Origin: Blautia hansenii
GTDB taxonomy: Bacteria > Bacillota > Clostridia > Lachnospirales > Lachnospiraceae
Direction of reading: 5' to 3'
Length of the DNA stretch: 37,045 nt
NCBI RefSeq assembly: GCF_013304445.1
Contig: NZ_JAAITA010000024.1
Location: forward strand, 1-37,045
Shown in pieces: positions 7,060-15,475 of this stretch. Each line of letters begins with the position of its first letter. Positions within the stretch are counted from its first letter, which is position 1. The translations under genes were made by a program, and so were the position numbers. Under the pieces are notes generated by a model. It was not told where the DNA came from and ran no database searches. It saw only the letters and a list, made by a program, of their open reading frames with translations.

Positions 7060-8877
7060 ATGCCAAATACAAACTTTGTCCCTAACTGGACTTTTGAAAG
7101 AACGCTACCATCTCCATTTGACAGCTATTCCGGGAAAAGTGCAGTGATGAAAGACATCGCTTCCAAATACTGTAATCAGCCTAAAAAACGGGCTACTCTC
7201 CATTCTGCTACTTTGCAGGCAGTTTTTTCTTATATGGATTTGGAAAATCCACCTGCTGGAAAAGCAGAGGAAGAACTCGGAGCCATTGGAAGCCAAGCAA
7301 ACAATTTTACAATCGCAGAATATCCAAGCCGTACCGGGTTGCTGCATGTAGTGGTCTACAACCGTATGACTGGGAAATTTATAGCCGGAAAGTATGAAAA
7401 ACCTTTGGATCTGGACAGTAAACCAGAGCCATATCAGTTTAAAAAAGATGAAGATTCCGGAAGTGCTCTTTATTTTGCTTTAATGCCTACGTTTCTTTCT
7501 GATGACGAATTCAATGAAAAATATCAGGAATTAAAGCAACAACGTGATGACGGTTTTCCTGACCTGCCCAAAGCTGCAGAAACGGCTGCGGTTCTTTGTG
7601 ATAACGTGTACCGCAGGATCCGTTATGGTGATTCCCTTCCTATCGGGAACATCAAAGTTGACACTCCTGCAAATGGCGTGCTCCAAAGACTTACACCACT
7701 GAATATCCAAAAAGGTGTTTATGCACCAACGGAAATTATCCAGGGTACCTTTCAGGTATTAAAAGGTGGACATCACTATACTGCTTCCGCCGTTTCAATT
7801 CCCAAAGAAGATTTTGTCGATAAATACATCCTGTCCAATTCTCGGACATTAACTCCCCAAGAAGAATCAACCGTTCCTATTCTCGAAGATTGGTATGTAA
7901 TCCCAAAAGAAATCCAAAGAATATGTGAACATGCCAAATTAACAACTGACAGCAAGCAGCCTATGCGGAATTTTATGCTCCGTGGGCCTGCTGGAACGGG
8001 AAAGACCGAAGGTGCCAAAGCCATTGCTGCAGGACTTCACCTGCCTTACCGATGCATCACCTGCTCGGCAAATACAGAAATTTTTGACCTTCTTGGACAG
8101 ATTTTACCTGATGTAGATGAAAAACAGCTTTCTTTGGTAGGGGAACTGCCCTCTTTTCAAGACATTACCCTCGATCCGGCTACTGCCTATGAAAAATTAA
8201 CGGGTACTTATGATGAAAAGGTATCAGAAAATACAGTTTATGAAGAATTGATCCATCATATATCTGAGGAAATGAAGCAGAATCAAGCTGCTACCTCCAG
8301 CAGCCAACAGTTCCGCTATGTGGATACACCACTGGTTGAAGCCATCCGAAACGGCTATCTGGTAGAAATACAGGAGCCTACGGTGATTGCCAATCCTGGT
8401 GTACTGGTAGGGCTTAATTCCCTGTTGGACCGTTGTAACAGCGTATTTCTGCCAAACGGGGAAGTCATCCATCGGCATCCGGATACTACCATTGTAGTCA
8501 CAACTAATCATGACTATGCCGGCTGTCGTCCCATGAACCAGTCTGTCATTTCAAGGATGAATATGGTCATAGATATGGATGAACCGGATGAAGAGACCAT
8601 GGTAGAGCGTGTTCTTGCTATTACCGGATGTTCCGATAAAAAATCAGTACGTACCATGACACAGATTGTACGTTCCATCGCACAGTATTGTCAGGATAAC
8701 CTGATAACAGATGGCTGCTGTGGAGTCCGGGAATTAATAGCCTGGGTTCAGTCTTTTATGGTATGTGGCGATATACAGGAAGCTGCTCATTATACCATTT
8801 TATCTTCCGTCACTGCCGATTCTGAAAGCCGTATCGAAATTGAAGGTTCTTGCTTGGATACAGTTCTTGCATCATAA
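7060..8877 (+). CDS. AAA ATPase, MoxR/CobS-like, with long N-terminal extension (605 aa)
   Basis: Walker A GPAGTGKT is at about residues 309-316. A Walker-B-region and sensor motif follow (VVTTNHDYAGCRPMNQSVIS, then SRMN), typical of the dynein/MoxR branch of AAA ATPases that work with VWA-domain partners. The first 300 residues are not recognised; they may bind substrate or partner. A VWA protein with a CobT-like layout is encoded two genes downstream, matching the MoxR/CobS-CobT pairing known in chelatases and remodelling machines. In mobile elements such pairs have no settled role. RBS is AGGAGG, 10 bp upstream of the ATG. There is no sign of cobalamin genes nearby, so metal chelation is unlikely. 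Confidence 0.8.
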   Translation: MPNTNFVPNWTFERTLPSPFDSYSGKSAVMKDIASKYCNQPKKRATLHSATLQAVFSYMDLENPPAGKAEEELGAIGSQANNFTIAEYPSRTGLLHVVVYNRMTGKFIAGKYEKPLDLDSKPEPYQFKKDEDSGSALYFALMPTFLSDDEFNEKYQELKQQRDDGFPDLPKAAETAAVLCDNVYRRIRYGDSLPIGNIKVDTPANGVLQRLTPLNIQKGVYAPTEIIQGTFQVLKGGHHYTASAVSIPKEDFVDKYILSNSRTLTPQEESTVPILEDWYVIPKEIQRICEHAKLTTDSKQPMRNFMLRGPAGTGKTEGAKAIAAGLHLPYRCITCSANTEIFDLLGQILPDVDEKQLSLVGELPSFQDITLDPATAYEKLTGTYDEKVSENTVYEELIHHISEEMKQNQAATSSSQQFRYVDTPLVEAIRNGYLVEIQEPTVIANPGVLVGLNSLLDRCNSVFLPNGEVIHRHPDTTIVVTTNHDYAGCRPMNQSVISRMNMVIDMDEPDEETMVERVLAITGCSDKKSVRTMTQIVRSIAQYCQDNLITDGCCGVRELIAWVQSFMVCGDIQEAAHYTILSSVTADSESRIEIEGSCLDTVLAS

Positions 8878-8884
8878 CACACTA

Positions 8885-9142
8885 TTGAGGAACACCTTTT
8901 ATACCGAAGCCGAACTACGCAAAACTCTGGCAGAAAATCTCGTTTATTTAAGAAAATCCAAGCAGACGAAACTCTCTCAGAAAGCCGTAGCAAGACTTCT
9001 GCATCTACCGGAAAAAACAATTATGAACTATGAAAATGGGCATACGCTTCCATCTGCTTACGCCGTCTTTCGGTTAGCCCAGTATTACGGCTGTACAATG
9101 GAAGATCTCCTAACCCAAAATATGAAAAAGAAAGAAAGGTGA
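8885..9142 (+). CDS. Small XRE-type helix-turn-helix protein (about 85 aa)
   Basis: The frame contains a Cro/CI-type helix-turn-helix: LRKTLAENLVYLRKSKQTK, LSQKAVARLLHLPEKT, IMNYENGHTLPSAYAVFRLA and YYGCTMEDLL. The frame is open from 8765, but that part overlaps the ATPase gene. A TTG at 8885, just after the ATPase stop, gives a protein of the right size. No good ribosome binding site is seen, so translation may be coupled. The gene ends overlapping the possible GTG start of the VWA gene. It probably controls this operon. Confidence 0.65.
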   Translation: MRNTFYTEAELRKTLAENLVYLRKSKQTKLSQKAVARLLHLPEKTIMNYENGHTLPSAYAVFRLAQYYGCTMEDLLTQNMKKKER

Positions 9143-11268
9143 AGAAATTGAATAACACTCAAAAAGCTTTAAAAAGAATGATCCAGGATACGGAGTCAAA
9201 AATCACTGATGAAGAACTCTTTCTTTCATCGGCTTTCCAAAAATACCAAACATCTCTGGCGAAAGCGGCTACTGGCCGTTCTCGCTATGGACTTCAGGTA
9301 CTTATGGAATGGGACAGTTCTGAAAATGCAGACATCGCTTATACAGATAATTATAAAATTCACTGTAACGCTGCAAACCCGATAACCCAAAGCTTTCCTT
9401 CCCGATTTCTACGTTCACAAAGCCTGACTGGTCTAACTGGACATGAAATCGGACATCTGCGTTACTCTGATTTTGCATCACTACAGCTTTATCTGACCAA
9501 TATGGAAAATGGTTCCTTCTATCCAGAAGCACCAGACAATCTGCCTTCTGGATACAAGGCAAATCTGCAGGACATCTTAGATGCCATGGAAGAAAAAGAT
9601 AACGCAACGTGTCTGACGCTATCCCGCTGTGCTGCACAGTTTAATAATATACTGGAGGACATCTACATTGAAGCCCGGATGTGTGAAGAATATCCCGGAA
9701 CTTTTAAGCAGGGAATACAGATCAATAATCTGCGGATGTCTGAATTGATTCCTTCTATACAGGAACAAATTGACTGTGGCTATCAGCCGTTTTCCATTAT
9801 GAGCAATTTAATTTTGTCTTATTGCCGGACTGGTAATATAAATAACCGCACGAATTATTCTGGAGAATACACAGACACCCTTTCAGACTGCATGGATTAT
9901 ATTGACGATGCTTTAATTGCCACACAGGGGAAAGAACGCTTACGTGCTTCCAACTATCTTTTAGTACTTTGCTGGAACTATATTCAGCCTATGGTAGAGT
10001 TAACCAGAGAGTCTTTAAAAAAGCAGGATAGTACCCAAGTTGGCGATGCTCTGGAGGATCTGCTGCGGAAAGAATCAGGTAGCGGATCTCCTCTTCCAAC
10101 TGGTAAAAACGGAGGAATCCCTAAAAACATTCCAGGTCCTACAGTAAAATCAAAAACTCCTATAACCTGTGACTTATCTGGTCTTGATCCAAATTACAGG
10201 CAAGATGCAATCAACCAGGCAGAAAAGGTACTGCAGGAAGAAGGAGGAAGAATTGAACTTGCTAAAACTACAGCAGTATTAGATGGAAATAATCCAGGAA
10301 TCACATACGCATCACAGTATGCCGGTTCCGGTTATGAAAATGCAGCGAATGATCTTGCACGCATCCTAAATGATGTTGCTACGGAAAAAGCCCAAAATGA
10401 TTATGAACAGGAATTAACAGAAGACTTGCAAAAATCGGCGGATGAAATACATTACGGAAATGCCCATGCAGGCATCCATGTAACAATCCACCGCATCAAT
10501 CCAGTTTCCGACTTTTTTATCAAATCTTATCAAACAGTTGCTTCCCCTCTTTTGCGGACCTCCAAAAGGCTGCAAAGTTCCATTCTTCCTTTATTAAAAG
10601 AAGAGGCAGAAGGCGGGAAACAAAAAAACCTGTTATTTGGTAAAAGGCTGGATATGCGGGCTTTACACCGAAAGGACGGCGGTATCTTTACCAGAACCAG
10701 GCTTCCGGATGAAGAACAAAAACTTTCCGTGGGACTTTTGGTTGATGAAAGTGGTTCTATGGGCTGGGGAGATCGTATTACCCATGCCCGGAAAACTGCA
10801 ATCGTGCTGTATGATTTCTGTATGAGCCTGGGAATTCCTATTACCATTTATGGGCATTCTACAGATTCTAAGGGTGTTGCTTTGTATTCCTATGCTGAAT
10901 TTGATTCTCTGGATGCCTCTGACCGTTACCGGCTGATGGATATGTCTGCCCGTAATGGCAACCGGGATGGAGCTGCACTTCGTTATGTTGCGGAACACCT
11001 GGCAAAGCGTCCGGAATCACAAAAACTCCTCATCATAATCTCTGACGGACAGCCCGCAGATTGTGGGTACAGTGGTACGGAAGCAGAAGCAGATCTTCGT
11101 GGTATCAAGAATGAATATCGTAAACGTGGCATTGTGATCTTTGCTGCAGCAATTGGTGATGACAAAGAAAACATCCGCAGAATCTATCAGGATGGTTTTT
11201 TAGATATTACCAAATTAGAAGATTTGCCCAAAAATATGACACAGCTTGTAAAACAATATTTGAAATAG
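9139..11268 (+). CDS. VWA-domain protein with HExxH motif, CobT-like (709 aa)
   Basis: The C-terminal part (about residues 528-709) is a von Willebrand A domain with an intact MIDAS: DESGS at 536-540, the Thr/Ser-containing IYGHSTDS region, and LIIISDGQPAD. Near the N-terminus, GHEIGHLRYSDF (His about 102) is the HExxH-type motif seen in CobT/NorD-like VWA proteins and suggests a metal site. The middle is charged and low in structure. It should pair with the MoxR/CobS-like ATPase two genes upstream. The GTG start at 9139 overlaps the XRE stop. A TTG at 9148, 5 bp after AAAGGTGA, is an equally good start. Protease activity is possible but not shown. Confidence 0.8.
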   Translation: MKKLNNTQKALKRMIQDTESKITDEELFLSSAFQKYQTSLAKAATGRSRYGLQVLMEWDSSENADIAYTDNYKIHCNAANPITQSFPSRFLRSQSLTGLTGHEIGHLRYSDFASLQLYLTNMENGSFYPEAPDNLPSGYKANLQDILDAMEEKDNATCLTLSRCAAQFNNILEDIYIEARMCEEYPGTFKQGIQINNLRMSELIPSIQEQIDCGYQPFSIMSNLILSYCRTGNINNRTNYSGEYTDTLSDCMDYIDDALIATQGKERLRASNYLLVLCWNYIQPMVELTRESLKKQDSTQVGDALEDLLRKESGSGSPLPTGKNGGIPKNIPGPTVKSKTPITCDLSGLDPNYRQDAINQAEKVLQEEGGRIELAKTTAVLDGNNPGITYASQYAGSGYENAANDLARILNDVATEKAQNDYEQELTEDLQKSADEIHYGNAHAGIHVTIHRINPVSDFFIKSYQTVASPLLRTSKRLQSSILPLLKEEAEGGKQKNLLFGKRLDMRALHRKDGGIFTRTRLPDEEQKLSVGLLVDESGSMGWGDRITHARKTAIVLYDFCMSLGIPITIYGHSTDSKGVALYSYAEFDSLDASDRYRLMDMSARNGNRDGAALRYVAEHLAKRPESQKLLIIISDGQPADCGYSGTEAEADLRGIKNEYRKRGIVIFAAAIGDDKENIRRIYQDGFLDITKLEDLPKNMTQLVKQYLK

Positions 11269-11285
11269 AAAGAAGGAAAACATAC

Positions 11286-12023
11286 ATGAGTGAAAATTAT
11301 CAAAACTCAATTACAGATCAGATATGCAAAGTACAGACCAGTAAAAAATTAATTGCACTGTATGACCGTCTCCGCTACACAAGTTATAACAGCTATGCAC
11401 AGCTTCATGCAAAAGGAGAATTTGAAGAAAATGGTCATAAAGTTCACTCCCTTATTGGAATCTCCATACAGGATTACTCTAGTGGTACCGGTGATAAAAA
11501 TATTATCACCCGTTTTCATCTGGCACCCGAACAAATTCAATTTCTGCTGTCCAGAGTTACCGCTGGCTTTCCTGAATTTGAATGGTCGCAAAGCAAAATA
11601 TTTGGTGTGCCGGATGGCAATGGCTATTCTACTGCACAACAGTTTTTTATTTCCCGCCACGTATATAACAACCAGCAGGAAATACTGACCAGCCCATGGA
11701 GAATTCAAATTAATAACGGAAAGGGTATCAAGAAAAAGAATCATAACGGCGGCACTTATATGCAGGCTCAAAGTTTTATCTCTGAAAAAAGTGCTTTTAT
11801 CCAATTGACAGATATGGATTTTTATATGCTGTTAAAACGTGCTGATTCCTATATCGTAAATTGGGAAAACTACGTTGCATCCTTCCTGATTCAAAACGGC
11901 AAACAACAATTTAAAAAACAACAGGACGCACGAATGGCACAAAATATACAGCCACATGAAATGTCTTCCTATATGCAAGAACAACCACAAGAACAATATC
12001 TGAATGGTATGTATGTCGCTTAA
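11286..12023 (+). CDS. Unrecognised protein of the AAA/VWA operon (245 aa)
   Basis: There is no motif I can name. It is soluble, without membrane segments. It has a mixed N-terminal two-thirds containing YDRLRYTSYNSYAQLHAKG and FHLAPEQIQFLLSRV, and a Gln/Met-rich tail (MSSYMQEQPQEQYLNG). The ATG follows AAGGAAAA and begins 17 bp after the VWA gene. A terminator follows the stop, so this is the last gene of the 6.2-12.0 kb operon. It is probably a DNA-processing helper of the element, but that rests only on context. Confidence 0.7.
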   Translation: MSENYQNSITDQICKVQTSKKLIALYDRLRYTSYNSYAQLHAKGEFEENGHKVHSLIGISIQDYSSGTGDKNIITRFHLAPEQIQFLLSRVTAGFPEFEWSQSKIFGVPDGNGYSTAQQFFISRHVYNNQQEILTSPWRIQINNGKGIKKKNHNGGTYMQAQSFISEKSAFIQLTDMDFYMLLKRADSYIVNWENYVASFLIQNGKQQFKKQQDARMAQNIQPHEMSSYMQEQPQEQYLNGMYVA

Positions 12024-12035
12024 AGAATTTCAACA

Positions 12036-12066
12036 AAGAAGCAGCCGAAAAGACTGCTTCTTTTTA
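12036..12066 (+). terminator. Terminator ending the AAA/VWA operon
   Basis: AAGAAGCAG (12036-12044) pairs with CTGCTTCTT (12054-12062), followed by TTTAT. Confidence 0.85.
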
Positions 12067-12085
12067 TAAAGGAAAGGAGATCTCT

Positions 12086-12634
12086 ATGGATTATGCCACA
12101 ACACTAAATATTGACCAACAAGGGCGGATCATTATTCCTGCCAAAGTAAGAAAAGCCCTACAGCTTCATACAGGCGATGTATTGATGCTGGAAGCTGACA
12201 CACGCAACATCTGTCTTCGTAAATGCGACTCCCATATCCCTATGGATATCCGGTTAGACAGTTTTCTGGATATTTTACATAGTAATGTCCCTTGCCGGAT
12301 CCTGTTATGTAATGATTCCAAAATCATTGCTTCCAAGAATTATCATACAGCACTTAATATGCCTGTAACAGAAAGTATTCAAAGGCTTCTGCAACAGGGA
12401 AAGATGAAATTATTCTCTGAAAAGGAACGCATATACCCTACTATGACAGGAAAATATCCCATATCAGTCTTTTTCCCTATTTCTAAAAAAGACGAATTTG
12501 GTGAAACGTTGGGACTTTTACTATGTGCAAAAAACCAACAGCCTTTCAGCGAAATGGATTTAGGCTGTGCCAAAATGACTGCGGCGGCGATTTCCCGCTA
12601 CATCCAACAAAATTATGAAAGGAAGGTGACATAA
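12086..12634 (+). CDS. AbrB/SpoVT-type regulator with C-terminal sensor-like domain (182 aa)
   Basis: Residues 1-50 are an AbrB/MazE swapped-hairpin DNA-binding domain (LNIDQQGRIIIPAKVRKALQ, then GDVLMLEAD). The remaining 130 residues look like a GAF-type domain as in SpoVT (PCRILLCNDSKIIAS, YPISVFFPI, LGLLLCAKNQQPFSEMDLG). Good RBS GGAAAGGAG. It is followed one base later by the methyltransferase-like gene, so they form an operon. AbrB-type proteins bind AT-rich sites, so it is a candidate for the ACTATATATAGT boxes before ssb and ligA; this is a guess. Confidence 0.85.
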   Translation: MDYATTLNIDQQGRIIIPAKVRKALQLHTGDVLMLEADTRNICLRKCDSHIPMDIRLDSFLDILHSNVPCRILLCNDSKIIASKNYHTALNMPVTESIQRLLQQGKMKLFSEKERIYPTMTGKYPISVFFPISKKDEFGETLGLLLCAKNQQPFSEMDLGCAKMTAAAISRYIQQNYERKVT

Positions 12635-12635
12635 A

Positions 12636-13691
12636 ATGAATGACTTAATGCTGCATCGGGCAGCACAATTATTAGAAGCTGAATTTGGTCCCCAATGGCG
12701 TACTGTCGCTGACATGCTTGGAACGGAAGGATTGCGAAAACGTGTAGGAAAGGAACTGACTTCTTTCATGGCATACCCAGAACGTGGAGAAGGCGGTAAC
12801 AGCCAGTGGCGTGGTAACTGCTCCCCCGAAGTGGTTGCAGCACTTCTACGCTATTGCCTGGACGATAAGCGATATTACGGAAAAGATACCAGCACCTTTA
12901 CCCTCTTAGATCCTATGAGTGGCTCCGGAACTTCAAAGGCGGCTGCTGACCGTTATCAGGTACGTTCCTTGCTCTATGATCTAAATCCGGCACCTGCTTA
13001 TGGAAAAGGTAACTGGAATGCTCTAAAAGATGAAGTGGAGGATTCCGCTGATCTCATCTTTTTCCATCCACCTTACCATAATATGATCCAGTATTCCGGA
13101 AATATCTGGGGAAACCCTCACCCGGACGACCTATCCCGCTGTGAAAACTATTCGGATTTTTTAGAAAAACTAAATCACTGTATCCGGAAATTTTTCCTGG
13201 CACTTCGGAAAGGTGGCAGGCTTGCCATACTGGTAGGCGATATGCGGCTCCATGGTAAGTTCTATAGTATGCAGAATGATTTAATGCGGATGGGTGACTT
13301 TGAATCCTTTCTGGTAAAGGGCCAGTTTAATTGTGTTTCCGACAATCGGACGTACAAAAAGCCTTTCATTCCCATCGTGACAGAATATGCTCTGTTGCTG
13401 AAAAAAGCAGATTCTTTCATTATCCCCTTCAGCATCCGGCAAGAAGGTGTGTTTTCTGTACAAAATACAGATATTCTTGCACTAACTTGGCATCATCTAA
13501 TCCGGATGACAATGGAGAGTATTGGAGGAAGAGGGGCTTTAAAAGACCTGTACACTTTATTAAAGGAACACCCAAAAGCGAAAAAGAATCCGCATTATCA
13601 GGAACGTATCCGTGCCACCTTATATGAACACCCAGACGAATATATCCCTGTATCGAAAGGATATTTTCGTTTGAGTTACCCTGTTACATAA
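12636..13691 (+). CDS. DNA methyltransferase-like protein (351 aa)
   Basis: A SAM-binding motif DPMSGSGTS (about residues 92-100) and a catalytic-like HPPY (LIFFHPPYHNM, about 144-147) have the order of N4/N6 amino-methyltransferases. GGRLAILVGDMR and EYALLLKK fit later strands of the fold. The usual catalytic D/N/S before PPY is His here, so activity is open. It starts next to the AbrB-type gene (ATG 12636). No restriction enzyme is seen nearby, so it would be an orphan enzyme, for example one that protects the element during transfer. Confidence 0.75.
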   Translation: MNDLMLHRAAQLLEAEFGPQWRTVADMLGTEGLRKRVGKELTSFMAYPERGEGGNSQWRGNCSPEVVAALLRYCLDDKRYYGKDTSTFTLLDPMSGSGTSKAAADRYQVRSLLYDLNPAPAYGKGNWNALKDEVEDSADLIFFHPPYHNMIQYSGNIWGNPHPDDLSRCENYSDFLEKLNHCIRKFFLALRKGGRLAILVGDMRLHGKFYSMQNDLMRMGDFESFLVKGQFNCVSDNRTYKKPFIPIVTEYALLLKKADSFIIPFSIRQEGVFSVQNTDILALTWHHLIRMTMESIGGRGALKDLYTLLKEHPKAKKNPHYQERIRATLYEHPDEYIPVSKGYFRLSYPVT

Positions 13692-13746
13692 AAACGAGCC
13701 ATGAAAAACAGATTCTCTATGGCGATACAAAAGGAGTGTGAACACT

Positions 13747-13989
13747 ATGACAAATCGAAAGCACCATGTGAAAGATAAACAAATAACAACACTCTCTGGA
13801 TGGTTTCATTCTCCGCTACGTGTTGGGGAACGTGCTATTATTTCTGGGGTCAATGGTTTCTCTATTCTGACATCTCCTATCCTAACGATTTTGGAAGTAT
13901 CTAAGGACAGTGTCATTTTTGAAACAGAAAATACCATTTACCATTTGGTTCATACACCAGAGACCGTATCGGAAGTGATGTGTGCTTGA
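13747..13989 (+). CDS. Small unrecognised protein (80 aa)
   Basis: The product is mostly beta-strand in appearance (RVGERAIISGVNGFSILTS, VIFETENTIYHLVH) and could be a small SH3-like or OB-like domain. AAGGAG at 13731-13736 serves either GTG 13738 (1 bp away) or ATG 13747 (10 bp away); the latter is chosen. The end overlaps the next gene by a few bases. No function can be assigned. Confidence 0.55.
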   Translation: MTNRKHHVKDKQITTLSGWFHSPLRVGERAIISGVNGFSILTSPILTILEVSKDSVIFETENTIYHLVHTPETVSEVMCA

Positions 13990-14546
13990 ATAACATATAT
14001 GAACTAGGAAGCAGCCTTTGTGAATTGCTCTCCACTTTAAAGAAAAACCGGGAATACGTTCCACTTGAAATTTTACGGACACAGTATCGGGTTCCTTATG
14101 AAACCCTAAAAAAGCAAATTGGTGATACAGCGACAGCTTTTGTAAAAGAAATTACATTATCAAAGCTTATGATAAATCCAGATGTATCTCTGGAAGAGCA
14201 GATTTCTGTTATCCAACAGGCAATTACAACATCCGGGATGCTCAAAGAAATGAGCTATACCTTATCAAAACTGTATGATGTGGAACTACTGCACAGGCAG
14301 GCATTAAAATTAAGGACATATATTGAGGATGCTCTATATCCATATATTGCCCTTCAGGATTGCCTTGTAGTTGATATGGAACGTATAGAGGATACGCCAA
14401 TTATCTACAATACAATTACCCAAAAGGTTTATGAGAATGGGCAATGGAGTAAACAGGATTTGGATCTGCATGGGAAACTATTAATCTATGTAAAATCCAG
14501 TCCTCCTATGCCTGCAGCAACAGAACAAATAAACAATGGATTCTAA
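13980..14546 (+). CDS. Unrecognised helical protein (188 aa)
   Basis: The protein is mostly helical, with one stretch (LLHRQALKLRTYIEDALYPYIALQDCLVVDMERI) that suggests a coiled or packed helix. It has no known motif and no membrane segment. It overlaps the stop of the preceding gene, starting at GTG 13980 or TTG 13986 (GGAAGTGA just upstream). A strong bidirectional terminator separates it from the opposing SRAP remnant. Function unknown. Confidence 0.65.
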   Translation: MCLNNIYELGSSLCELLSTLKKNREYVPLEILRTQYRVPYETLKKQIGDTATAFVKEITLSKLMINPDVSLEEQISVIQQAITTSGMLKEMSYTLSKLYDVELLHRQALKLRTYIEDALYPYIALQDCLVVDMERIEDTPIIYNTITQKVYENGQWSKQDLDLHGKLLIYVKSSPPMPAATEQINNGF

Positions 14547-14566
14547 ATTCAAGAATTTTTTATGTC

Positions 14567-14598
14567 AAGAAGGGAAACTTTTATGGGTTTCCCTTCTT
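14567..14598. terminator. Bidirectional terminator between convergent genes
   Basis: AAGAAGGGAAAC (14567-14578) pairs with GTTTCCCTTCTT (14587-14598). It lies between the plus-strand gene ending at 14546 and the minus-strand SRAP remnant ending at 14597. Confidence 0.8.
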
Positions 14599-15182
14599 AT
14601 GAAAATAATTTCAGTTGTTCATATTCTGCTGTCCGATTCAACAGTATGGGCTTCTTAGCAAGAATAAATTCTACCGCTGCATCCTCCATAATCCAATCTT
14701 CCAGTTCTTGTCGTTCCAAAAGCAATGGCATCCGTTCATGCACCGGTGCTACAGAAGCATTTGCCTGCGTAGTCAGAATTACAAAACGATTTTGACCATT
14801 ATAGATTTGATAACACCCTGCCATAAATAATGTGGCATCCTGCTTTGGACTTTGAAAAGTATATTTTTCTTTGTTTTTACACCATTCGTAAAAGTGATGG
14901 GCAGGAATCACACATCTTCGATGCAGCACACTGTCCCGAAAGGTCTTCTTGTCCAGTATAGCCTCTACCCTTGCATTGATAAGCAATCCCTTTCCCTGGA
15001 ACCTCGGAAATCCCCACTGCATCTGCCTTGCAGCCACTTCCCTACACTCCTTTGTAAGTACAATTGCAGATTCAGACGGATGGATGTCCTGCCCATGCTC
15101 TATGATGCAGCCGATATACCGCTTCCCAGGACAAGAAGGCAGAATTTACATCTATATGAAAAATCACTTTTTCCAAACTCAC
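14597..15182 (-). pseudogene. Deletion fusion: Y-family DNA polymerase start joined to beheaded SRAP (HMCES/YedK) gene
   Basis: Reading leftwards from GTG 15182 (AAAGGAGGGG 5 bp upstream), the product begins VSLEKVIFHIDVNSAFLSW and EAVYRL. This is the N-terminus of a DinB/UmuC-type polymerase with its first catalytic Asp. It runs to a stop at 15072. Near 15100 the homology changes to another frame, which reads DIHPSESAIVL, QMQWGFPRF, LLINARVEA, CVIPAHHFYEW and VPVHERMP-type motifs of an SOS-response-associated peptidase. The MCGR start with the catalytic Cys2 of SRAP is missing. The simplest reading is one deletion that removed most of the polymerase gene and the first 30 or so SRAP codons. 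An SRAP piece of about 147 aa could still start at GTG 15037, but it cannot form the Cys2 link to abasic DNA. Confidence 0.75.
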
Positions 15183-15202
15183 GTTCCCCTCCTTTATATC
15201 CC

Positions 15203-15231
15203 ATTATATAGAACATACGTTCTGAAATCAA
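15203..15231 (-). promoter_or_regulatory. SOS promoter with LexA box
   Basis: On the minus strand TTGATT (15231-15226), a 17-bp spacer and TATAAT (15208-15203) form a promoter. The spacer holds GAACGTATGTTC (15222-15211), a match to the Firmicute LexA box GAAC-N4-GTTC. It directs the polymerase/SRAP remnant, and it is where a damage-inducible polymerase gene would be controlled. Confidence 0.8.
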
Positions 15232-15260
15232 GAGATAATATTTTCCATATCCATGCTTTC

Positions 15261-15341
15261 TCTATATATAGTAATTTTCTTCTCAGATTAAACAATATAT
15301 AGTGCTTTTATATTGACACATACTATATATAGTGTTACACT
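15261..15341 (+). promoter_or_regulatory. ligA promoter with three phased operator boxes
   Basis: TTGACA (15313-15318), a 17-bp spacer and TACACT (15336-15341) form the promoter. Boxes TCTATATATAGT (15261-15272), ACAATATATAGT (15292-15303) and ACTATATATAGT (15322-15333) are spaced 31 and 30 bp apart. The last lies between -35 and -10, as in the ssb promoter. Confidence 0.7.
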
Positions 15342-15359
15342 TACTATGTAATTATTATT

Positions 15360-15451
15360 TGTGTCATCCGGAAAGGATATACGCACGCAGTTTAGGTTTG
15401 TAAAAGTGTCAGAAGTATACTACGCTACCAGCAGGGACTTCTGGCTTTTTT
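15360..15451 (+). promoter_or_regulatory. Leader RNA upstream of ligA, relative of the ssb leader, with terminator
   Basis: TGTGT (15360-15364) pairs with ACGCA (15381-15385) around an ATCC/GGAT hairpin. The linker GCAGTTTAGGTTTG (15387-15400) matches the ssb linker. A stem then pairs GTCAGAAGT (15408-15416) with ACTTCTGGC (15437-15445), followed by six T. Order, spacing and linker agree with the ssb leader. Confidence 0.65.
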
Positions 15452-15475
15452 ATTTTGCAGGAAACTGCACACATT

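Noticed and set aside
14562-15302. Several plus-strand frames opposite the SRAP remnant
   Set aside because: They are complements of the SRAP and polymerase-start coding sequence, without ribosome binding sites.
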